From assembly GCA_937881505.1 (NCBI GenBank), contig CALGEM010000296.1:1-5422 (forward strand): 5,422 nucleotides of DNA. The letters run 5' to 3'. The notes under the pieces were generated by a model. It was not told where the DNA came from. It saw only the letters and a program-made list of their open reading frames with translations, and made no database searches. The position numbers and the translations under genes are program-made. The stretch comes from an uncultured euryarchaeote (lineage in GTDB: Archaea > Thermoplasmatota > Poseidoniia > Poseidoniales > Poseidoniaceae). Of this stretch, positions 1-5,422 are shown in pieces (the stretch's first letter is position 1; every line of letters begins with the position of its first letter).

Positions 1-2075
1 CTGGTGATTCTGGTGGTCAGGTAGCAACCGGCGTGGAAGGCTTGCCAGAAATTGGCGATTGGGTTTATGAGGGCGGCGTTTGGAGACAGGTTGGTGGTTA
101 CTCAGATGAGCTTGGTGATCGTGTAGTTGTTTATTCTGCTGAAATTATTACCGGCGCTCCGGGCCAAGAAGGCGAAACAAAAGCAGACGAAGCATGGGGC
201 GAATTTGATGATAAGTTTTTGGACGGAACGTATGTCCAAGGAGTTGACTTCGATGGTGATGGCTACGGGGACAACTTCGAGAACACGTCCTGGACCTCCT
301 ACCGTCCACCAACCTGGCCGGGTCTTCTGCTCCCCGCTGCCAACATGCCCGATGCCTTCCCGCTCGACCGCACCCAGTACATCGACACCGATGGTGATTG
401 GATTGGCGACAACCAAAACAGCGACCGAGCCGATGCTTGCCCCAATGATTGGGGCAACTCACAATACGACCGTCTGGGTTGTCCCGATAGCGACGGCGAT
501 GGTTATTCTGACCCAACTGCGAATTGGCCCAGCACTCCTGATTGCTACGGTGCTGATGCCTTCCCCGATGACGCTACTCAGTGGTGCGATGAAGACGGTG
601 ATGGCTTTGGCAGTAACCCTGACGGCAACAACCCCGACGAGTGCCCCAACAGTGCAGGTTCCTCAACCATTGACCGCGTAGGTTGCGCCGATCGAGACGG
701 CGACGGCTACTCAAATGCGGGTGACCCGTTCCCTGACGATGCCACGCAATGGTCGGACCGAGATGGCGATAACCGCGGCGACAACGCCAACGGGAACAAC
801 CCCGACGCCTTCCCAGACGATACCAGTCAGTGGAAGGACAGCGATGGTGATGGTTACGGCGACAATCCCGGTGGCAACAACGGCGATGCGTTCCCCACCG
901 ACCCCACCCAATGGAGCGATGAAGACGGCGATGGCTACGGTGACAACACCGACGGAACCAACGGTGACCTTTGCCCGCTTGAATACGGTGAATCCCAAGA
1001 ACCACTCAGCCGAGGGTGCCCTGATTCCGATCTTGATGGTGTGACCGACCCGCTTGATGCCTTCCCTGATGACCCCTTCCAGTGGGCCGATGCTGATGGC
1101 GACGGCTACGGCGACAATACGAACGTTCCCAGCGGGGACGATTGTGTGGATGTCTTTGGCAAGTCCTTCGAAGAGGGACGTCAGGGCTGTCCAGATGCCG
1201 ACCTTGACGGCTATGCTGATGTCGACGATGTTTTCCCTGAGGACCCCGAACAATGGTCGGACTTTGACGGCGACGGCTGGGGCGACAATTACTACTGGGA
1301 AAACATCACAGAAGCCGATTCAGAAAACATTGGCATGTTCATCACGCTACGAGAACAACGCGGCGATGCCTTCCCAGAAATTGCAACCCAGTGGTCGGAC
1401 ATTGACGGGGACGGCTGGGGCGATAACCAGAGCAGTTCAAACCGCGTGGACAATTTCCCGCTTCGCGCCAGCCAGTGGAACGACTTTGACGGCGATGGAT
1501 TCGGCGACAATGCCGTGGCGGGCTCCTATCAGCCGGATGCTTGTCCCAAAGTGCCAGGTACATCAACGGCGAACGATGAATACGGTTGCCCTGACTCGGA
1601 CAATGACGGTGTTTCTGACGATGCCGACCCGTGTCCATGGGACCCCAATGTTTCTGAGGGTGCCCGGAGCACGGCGAATTGCGCCATCACTTCTGACCCA
1701 AGCTTGCAAGCCAACGACGGCGAAGGCGGCGTTTCGCTGCTCGGCGGTGATAACAGCACTTTGCAATTGATGGGCGGCGTCATCATCTTCCTTCTGGCTT
1801 TGATCGTGGTCGCTCAGGTCGCTCGTGCTGCAGGTAAGCGCAAGGCCGTTGCCGCCAAGCGAGAAGAGCAAATGGTCCAAGCATCCTTTGCCGAGGAAGA
1901 AGAACGTCGACAAGCCTGGATTCAGCATTACCTCGCTGAAGGAAATTACGCTGAAGCACGAGCGCTTGGATGGGAGGGCACCGAAGGCCTTCCTGAATGG
2001 AAGCAGTACGAGATGCAACAGCAAGCGGCTCAAGATGCAGCCATTCCAACGATGATGGACCTCGAAAACCTCTGA
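1..2075 (+). CDS. Surface-anchored protein with thrombospondin type 3-like calcium-binding repeats, 5'-partial
   Basis: The frame is open from the left edge (first full codon at base 3), so the true start lies upstream; a GTG at 33 is the first start-type codon but has no clear ribosome site and is probably internal. 690 residues are visible. After about 80 N-terminal residues of unrecognised sequence come 15 aspartate loops of the form DxDGDGYGDN or DSDxDGxxD (bases 246-1622), separated by DAFPxDxTQW linkers or by cysteine-bounded CP...GC linkers. This is the pattern of thrombospondin type 3 repeats, which bind calcium in a rigid extended stalk. A Gly/Ser-rich spacer leads to a single hydrophobic helix (about 1770-1832, MGGVIIFLLALIVVAQV), then a basic stretch (GKRKAVAAKR) that places the C-terminus in the cytoplasm, and a charged helical tail of about 75 residues. 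Sequons (NTS, NIT, NQS, NVS, NST) would allow N-glycosylation outside. Function is unknown; adhesion, cell-surface scaffold or sensing are all possible. Family assignment is firm at repeat level only. Confidence 0.9.
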   Translation, partial: GDSGGQVATGVEGLPEIGDWVYEGGVWRQVGGYSDELGDRVVVYSAEIITGAPGQEGETKADEAWGEFDDKFLDGTYVQGVDFDGDGYGDNFENTSWTSYRPPTWPGLLLPAANMPDAFPLDRTQYIDTDGDWIGDNQNSDRADACPNDWGNSQYDRLGCPDSDGDGYSDPTANWPSTPDCYGADAFPDDATQWCDEDGDGFGSNPDGNNPDECPNSAGSSTIDRVGCADRDGDGYSNAGDPFPDDATQWSDRDGDNRGDNANGNNPDAFPDDTSQWKDSDGDGYGDNPGGNNGDAFPTDPTQWSDEDGDGYGDNTDGTNGDLCPLEYGESQEPLSRGCPDSDLDGVTDPLDAFPDDPFQWADADGDGYGDNTNVPSGDDCVDVFGKSFEEGRQGCPDADLDGYADVDDVFPEDPEQWSDFDGDGWGDNYYWENITEADSENIGMFITLREQRGDAFPEIATQWSDIDGDGWGDNQSSSNRVDNFPLRASQWNDFDGDGFGDNAVAGSYQPDACPKVPGTSTANDEYGCPDSDNDGVSDDADPCPWDPNVSEGARSTANCAITSDPSLQANDGEGGVSLLGGDNSTLQLMGGVIIFLLALIVVAQVARAAGKRKAVAAKREEQMVQASFAEEEERRQAWIQHYLAEGNYAEARALGWEGTEGLPEWKQYEMQQQAAQDAAIPTMMDLENL
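246..1622 (+). repeat. Coding array of 15 calcium-loop repeats (TSP3-like)
   Basis: Aspartate loops begin at bases 246, 384, 486, 588, 690, 756, 837, 918, 1023, 1089, 1194, 1260, 1398, 1482 and 1593. Spacings fall into classes of 66, 81-84, 102-105, 111 and 138 bases (22, 27-28, 34-35, 37 and 46 residues). The 22- and 27-28-residue spacers carry FPxDxxQW-type linkers; the 34-35-residue spacers mostly carry a cysteine pair. Two adjacent 81-base units (756-836 and 837-917) are the cleanest tandem pair. Loop 6 (DRDGDNRGDN) replaces a conserved glycine by Asn, and loop 4 ends GSN rather than GDN, so not all sites are equal. Codons for the same loop vary between GAT/GAC and GGT/GGC, showing the units are old rather than freshly duplicated. 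The array is a protein repeat, not an independent DNA element. Confidence 0.9.
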
Positions 2076-2102
2076 GGATTCACGCATTCTTTGCACCGCT
2101 GA

Positions 2103-2116
2103 CCTTTCAAAGGAGA
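2103..2116 (+). promoter_or_regulatory. Ribosome binding site overlapping a perfect palindrome
   Basis: AAAGGAGA (2109-2116) is a strong Shine-Dalgarno sequence. It overlaps CCTTT-C-AAAGG (2103-2113), a perfect 5+1+5 inverted repeat. The GGAG core is 8 bases from the ATG at 2124 but 18 bases from the ATG at 2134 that opens the long reading frame. The palindrome could be an operator, or a small hairpin (CCT/AGG stem) that partly hides the ribosome site; both are inference. It may also be chance, since AGG-containing ribosome sites easily pair with a nearby CCT. Confidence 0.55.
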
Positions 2117-2133
2117 ACAGGCCATGTTTTCAC

Positions 2134-4689
2134 ATGGGCGAGAAGCCGGCAGGCCGATTGTTGATGTTAGCGGGGTTGTTGGTGACCTCGCTCTTCATCG
2201 GTATGGTCTCGGCAGAAACGGGCAACGTAACGCTGGTTGTCGAGGAGGAGACGCCGGTGGACCAGCCGTGGTATTCGCCCGAGCACCCGCTCGCTCTAAC
2301 GCCAACCTTGGTGAACAACGGCCCCGAAGCCACACTCACCGTCAATCCAGCCTGTTCCTTCGTGTACAATGTCTACAACGCCACGGGCGTGATGCTGGTC
2401 AACGGGTCGGAAAACTGCCCCGACCGAGAACAAGGCATGGACCTTTTCGCTGGCGAGGAAGTGGCCTTTGAGCCCGTTGAATGGTCCATGAAAGATGCCG
2501 ATGGCGAATGGCTCGAAAGCGGCACGTACACCGTTGAACTTCTCCACTCCAGTGGTTTGAGCACCGTTCGTGAGGCCGCCGTCCAAACGCCTGTCTCAAT
2601 TCCAGAAGCCTTGGTTTACACCGTGGAATCCACCCAACGAACGGGGGCCGACGGACCGGTTGTTTACATGGTCAACCTCCACAACCCCACGGCCTCAAGC
2701 ATTGATGTCTCAACCCAACCCGTTTGTCTGCTGGAAGTTCAAATTGGCACCCAATCTCACCTTGGTGCCAACTGTTTTGCCGATGTGAAAACGCTGATGC
2801 CGGGCGAGGTGATGCTGGTTGACCAATTCACAGCGTCAGCCGATGAGTTCGTTTCAATTGCATCCCCTGGCGACGACTACTCGTTCGCAACCACCTCCAC
2901 CGCTTCAGAGGAAGCCGCTTCACCATCGATGAGCATGACGCTTGCGGTGAGTGGCAATCAACTCTCAAAGTTTGGTCCCGAAGATGTTCTGATGAGCGAG
3001 GTGCTTCTGACCTCAACGGACGGCGAGCCAACGGTTGTTGACTTCACTTCATCGTGCAAAGCGGAAATGTGGGTCGTTGACGACCTTGGACGCACCGTGT
3101 TTGATTCACGCACGGGCAAGACCTGCTCCGAGATTGATTTGGAACTCACCTTGAGTGATGAACCAGAACGCCTTACGCTGCCGCAATGGTATTTCTACCT
3201 CGAAAATGGTTGCCGTGCGCAGCCTGGCACGTACACCGTCATCGCTGAAGTACCTGAATACGGACTCGCCGCAAGTCAACACATCGAGTACACCTCCATG
3301 GAGGCGAACCCCTGTGCTGAGGCCAGTTCTGCTGACCTCGAAGCCTCGCTGAGTTGGAGCGACGAGACCACCATGAACGTCGCCGCCGTGATGTCCAGCG
3401 AAGCCAACGATTACCTCCGAATGGCTCAACCCTGTGCGTTTGAGGTGGAATTCCTCAACCTTGACAACGAGGTCGTCCACCGATTCCAGACCTTGTGCGA
3501 TGCCTACGATGGTCGCAAGATTCTCCTGCCCTCCTCCGAGGAGCCCTTGCAGTTTGATTCGCTTGCCATCAGCATGGTGCAGGGCGGGGAAGCCCTGGTT
3601 CCCGACGGCGAATACACCCTCCAATTGACGGTGCTGGCCACGTCGACAGCCACTGTCTCAACCCCGTTTTCCTGGCCTCAAGATTTCGGTGAGGTCGTTG
3701 AAGAGGAAGTCGTTGAAACCATCGCCCCTGAGCGATTTGAACTCCTTGGAACGTGGACGGCTCAAACCACCCCACAAGGCACGTGCTATGTCATGGACAA
3801 CGGCGAGGAAACCCATTTGCTCGCCAACGCCAGAACCCTCCCCACCTGGGCGCCATCTTCTGATGTACAAGGCCTCTATGTCGTCATCCCGGCAGAATCA
3901 TCGCCGGCCTGTGCAGAACTCGCCGCTCCTTCTGTTGAGGTGGTTGAAGTTCGCATGGAAGAAGCCCTTCCTTTCGAAGAAGAACCAGCGGTCGCCGCAC
4001 CTGTTGAGGAGTTGGCGCCCGTCAGTCAATCAAGCCCTGTCATCACGGTTGTCTCCGTGGTCGTGACGGCCTCGATTCTCTCGTTATTCGTCGTCGCCGC
4101 CTCCACCAACGAAGCGCTTCGTCTCCCCGCCACCATGGCGGGCCTGTGGTTCCTCGGTCTTCTTGGCAAAACTCACGAAACCACGGACGGACGCTATCAA
4201 CGGGGTCGCTTGATGGGGTATTTGACAGCCAACCCTGGATGCCATTTCCGTGCCCTGATGAGTGCTTTGGACATGAGCAACGGACAAATCACCCACCATT
4301 TGAGAATCCTCGAGACCGAAGAACATGTGTGGCGCAAGAACGACGGACGACTGGTCCGATTCTACCCGCTCACGAACCAACTTCATCCGGGCACCAAGGA
4401 GGAAGACCTCCCCGTTCCCCCGCTTTCGCCCGACCCCAACAGCTTGCAAGGGAAGATCCTCAACCTCCTTGACCAAGACGGGGGCCTTGGCCAATTCCCA
4501 ACCCAAGCAGAACTGGCCAAGCGTTTGGAAAAGAGCCAGCAGTTGATTTCTCACCACCTCCGAACGCTCCAAAAGTTCGGTCTGGTCGAGCGCCGAAAGA
4601 TGGGCGTGAAGAACCGGTACAAACTCACCAGAGAAGCCATTTTCCTGCTGGAGACCAGCGGTGATTTCGCTCATGAAGACGCCCTCTGA
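2134..4689 (+). CDS. Membrane-tethered regulator: Ig-like ectodomain, membrane helix, tandem winged HTH
   Basis: The protein has 851 residues. Residues 1-27 form a signal peptide (basic n-region with K4 and R8, core LLMLAGLLVTSLFIGM, VSA-E cleavage site). Residues 28 to about 630 are extracellular: about four beta-rich modules ending in patterns such as 'PGTYTV' or 'DGEYTLQL', each with a cysteine pair (74/95, 198/214, 308/331, 434/455), plus cysteines 360, 394, 551 and 593. An acidic Pro/Ala/Glu linker (about 595-630) precedes a membrane helix (about 635-657) and a second hydrophobic stretch (664-678). Residues 690-746 are a wHTH ending in ITHHLRILE and a RLVRFYP wing; residues 770-842 are a second wHTH with ISHHLRTLQ. 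Extracellular domain, membrane helix, 'NEALRLP' and an 'RGRLMGYLTANPG' wHTH is a recurrent archaeal arrangement known to this reader from Thermoplasmatota and haloarchaea. The role inferred is to sense a surface signal and bind DNA directly from the membrane; ligand and targets are unknown. Start 2134 was chosen because it alone yields the signal peptide with its basic residues; ATG 2164 would lose them. The gene follows the repeat protein by 58 bases. Confidence 0.88.
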   Translation: MGEKPAGRLLMLAGLLVTSLFIGMVSAETGNVTLVVEEETPVDQPWYSPEHPLALTPTLVNNGPEATLTVNPACSFVYNVYNATGVMLVNGSENCPDREQGMDLFAGEEVAFEPVEWSMKDADGEWLESGTYTVELLHSSGLSTVREAAVQTPVSIPEALVYTVESTQRTGADGPVVYMVNLHNPTASSIDVSTQPVCLLEVQIGTQSHLGANCFADVKTLMPGEVMLVDQFTASADEFVSIASPGDDYSFATTSTASEEAASPSMSMTLAVSGNQLSKFGPEDVLMSEVLLTSTDGEPTVVDFTSSCKAEMWVVDDLGRTVFDSRTGKTCSEIDLELTLSDEPERLTLPQWYFYLENGCRAQPGTYTVIAEVPEYGLAASQHIEYTSMEANPCAEASSADLEASLSWSDETTMNVAAVMSSEANDYLRMAQPCAFEVEFLNLDNEVVHRFQTLCDAYDGRKILLPSSEEPLQFDSLAISMVQGGEALVPDGEYTLQLTVLATSTATVSTPFSWPQDFGEVVEEEVVETIAPERFELLGTWTAQTTPQGTCYVMDNGEETHLLANARTLPTWAPSSDVQGLYVVIPAESSPACAELAAPSVEVVEVRMEEALPFEEEPAVAAPVEELAPVSQSSPVITVVSVVVTASILSLFVVAASTNEALRLPATMAGLWFLGLLGKTHETTDGRYQRGRLMGYLTANPGCHFRALMSALDMSNGQITHHLRILETEEHVWRKNDGRLVRFYPLTNQLHPGTKEEDLPVPPLSPDPNSLQGKILNLLDQDGGLGQFPTQAELAKRLEKSQQLISHHLRTLQKFGLVERRKMGVKNRYKLTREAIFLLETSGDFAHEDAL

Positions 4690-4774
4690 TGTAGGGTTTC
4701 ATGGCAGAAACGAGGCGTGGATTTCATAGCGTGTCGGCGAGTCGGGGGGCATGTCCTGTGGACGGTGAACCCTC
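4690..4774 (+). promoter_or_regulatory. Intergenic region with leuS ribosome binding site and weak inverted repeats
   Basis: This 85-base gap has a GGTGA Shine-Dalgarno-like site (4764-4768) six bases before the leuS ATG. It also has GTTTC-ATGGCA-GAAAC (4696-4711, 5-base stem, 6-base loop) and GTCC-TGT-GGAC (4753-4763), the second lying just before the ribosome site. ATTTCATA (4721-4728) is only a poor match to an archaeal TATA box and no BRE is evident. No T-rich run typical of archaeal terminators follows the upstream gene. The sequence therefore allows either read-through from the regulator gene or a weak promoter of its own. Confidence 0.4.
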
Positions 4775-5422
4775 ATGTCAGCCGAAACGACCCCTGTAGA
4801 CGAGGTTGGCTGGCAGAAACAATGGGATGAGGCAGAGCTTTTTCACGCCGATATTCACAGCGACCGACCCAAGTTCTACTGTCTTGAGATGTACCCGTAC
4901 CCCTCGGGGAAAATGCACATGGGTCACGTCCGAAATTATTCCATTGGCGATGCAGTCGCCCGATTTAAGCGCTTGATGGGCTTTGATGTTCTCTACCCGA
5001 TGGGCTTTGACTCCTTTGGGATGCCTGCGGAAAACGCTGCGATTTCCGAGGGCGGCCACCCTCACGACATCACGGAACGCAACATGGCGTCCATCACCGA
5101 ACAAATCAAGCGGATGGGCTTCTCGTACGACTGGCGACGCACGCTCAAAAGCCACGACCCTCGCTACTACAAGTGGAACCAGTGGTTCTTCACGAAGTTC
5201 ATGGAAAACGGTCTGGCTACGCGCGAATTTTCCCCGGTCAACTGGTGCACATCGTGCAACACCGTGCTCGCGAACGAGCAGGTGAAAGCAGGTCGGTGTT
5301 GGCGCTGCAACGGCCCCGTCACCCAGAAGGAGATGAACCAGTGGTTCCTTGACCTTCCATCCTACGGGCAGGAACTCGAGGATGGCCTCGACACCATCGG
5401 GTTCCCTGAACACGTCAAATCG
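4775..5422 (+). CDS. leuS: Leucyl-tRNA synthetase, bacterial type, N-terminal part (3'-partial)
   Basis: This class Ia synthetase charges tRNA-Leu with leucine in the cytoplasm. The visible 216 residues cover the first part of the Rossmann catalytic domain. MYPYPSGKMHMGHVRNYSIG (residues 39-58) contains the HIGH-type ATP signature as HMGH (48-51). GFDSFGMPAENAA matches the bacterial GWDAFGLPAENAA. A zinc-ribbon motif C158-x2-C161 ... C175-x2-C178 lies inside NWCTSCNTVLANEQV and CWRC, followed by NQWFLDLPSYGQEL, which leads towards the editing insertion. Full-length bacterial-type enzymes have about 800-900 residues, so roughly a quarter is present; the KMSKS loop and editing domain are off the right edge. 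The start is fixed by an in-frame stop at 4766-4768 and by the GGTGA site. Archaeal/eukaryotic-type LeuRS has a different signature region, so this is the bacterial lineage of the enzyme, as also known in haloarchaea. Confidence 0.96.
   Translation, partial: MSAETTPVDEVGWQKQWDEAELFHADIHSDRPKFYCLEMYPYPSGKMHMGHVRNYSIGDAVARFKRLMGFDVLYPMGFDSFGMPAENAAISEGGHPHDITERNMASITEQIKRMGFSYDWRRTLKSHDPRYYKWNQWFFTKFMENGLATREFSPVNWCTSCNTVLANEQVKAGRCWRCNGPVTQKEMNQWFLDLPSYGQELEDGLDTIGFPEHVKS

Noticed and set aside
711..1253. 180-codon - strand reading frame with repeated Val/Ile-rich segments
   Set aside because: Its repetitiveness is the mirror of the aspartate-loop repeats on the + strand; it looks hydrophobic only because GAC/GAT reads as GTC/ATC in reverse.
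246..1622. DNA-level satellite or CRISPR-like array
   Set aside because: Spacing varies in multiples of three, the reading frame is kept throughout, and synonymous sites differ. It is a protein repeat.
246..1622. EF-hand or dockerin domains
   Set aside because: The DxDGDG loop is similar, but the Glu at loop position 12 and the flanking helices are missing; linkers are Pro/Cys-rich as in thrombospondin type 3 repeats.
2124..2471. 115-codon + strand reading frame starting at the well-spaced ATG
   Set aside because: Its product is Arg/Gly-rich with no domain or signal peptide and lies inside the regulator gene; kept only as part of the frame-conflict finding.
4084..4674. 196-codon reading frame on the - strand
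   Set aside because: It is opposite the membrane helix and both wHTH domains of the regulator and has no recognisable features.
4721..4728. TATA box for leuS
   Set aside because: ATTTCATA is a weak match with no adjacent BRE, so not called as a promoter.
4751..4768. Upstream ATG as an alternative leuS start
   Set aside because: The ATG at 4751 is in frame but meets a TGA at 4766-4768 after five codons.
4778..5413. 211-codon reading frame on the - strand
   Set aside because: It lies wholly opposite the leucyl-tRNA synthetase gene, whose motifs are unambiguous; antisense shadow.

Overview
The window most likely comes from a planktonic archaeon of the Thermoplasmatota, probably Marine Group II (Poseidoniales) or a close relative. 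This is inferred from three things. The proteins are acidic and secreted, with arrays of Asp/Gly-rich repeats of the type DAFPxDxTQW-xDxDGDGYGDN. A membrane-anchored protein carries archaeal-type winged helix-turn-helix (wHTH) domains on its cytoplasmic side. Shine-Dalgarno-like sites occur before the internal genes. A search with the leuS or wHTH domains would settle the taxon. All three genes are on the + strand and coding density is high; no RNA gene, insertion sequence or CRISPR array is visible.

Layout. (1) Left edge to 2075: the 3'-truncated-upstream portion of a large surface protein, open from the first base. It has 15 calcium-binding-type aspartate loops (thrombospondin type 3-like), seven regularly spaced cysteine pairs, one C-terminal membrane helix and a short charged cytosolic tail. 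(2) 2076-2133: a 58-base gap with a perfect CCTTT-C-AAAGG palindrome overlapping a strong AAAGGAG ribosome binding site. (3) 2134-4689: an 851-residue protein with a signal peptide, an ectodomain of about four Ig-like beta modules (12 cysteines in all), a membrane segment and two wHTH domains. It is best read as a membrane-tethered one-component transcription regulator that senses something outside the cell. (4) 4690-4774: an 85-base gap with weak inverted repeats and a GGTGA ribosome binding site. (5) 4775 to the right edge: the first 216 codons of leucyl-tRNA synthetase, of the bacterial type.

How they may work together. Genes 1 and 2 lie close together, both have large disulfide-capable ectodomains, and each has one clear membrane anchor near its C-terminal side. 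A plausible but unproven idea is that the calcium-binding stalk protein and the membrane-bound regulator form a surface sensing or adhesion pair. leuS is housekeeping and could simply be downstream in the same transcript. The start of gene 2 contains a frame conflict that deserves a check: the well-spaced ATG is in the wrong frame, and one base less in a TTTT run would bring it into frame.
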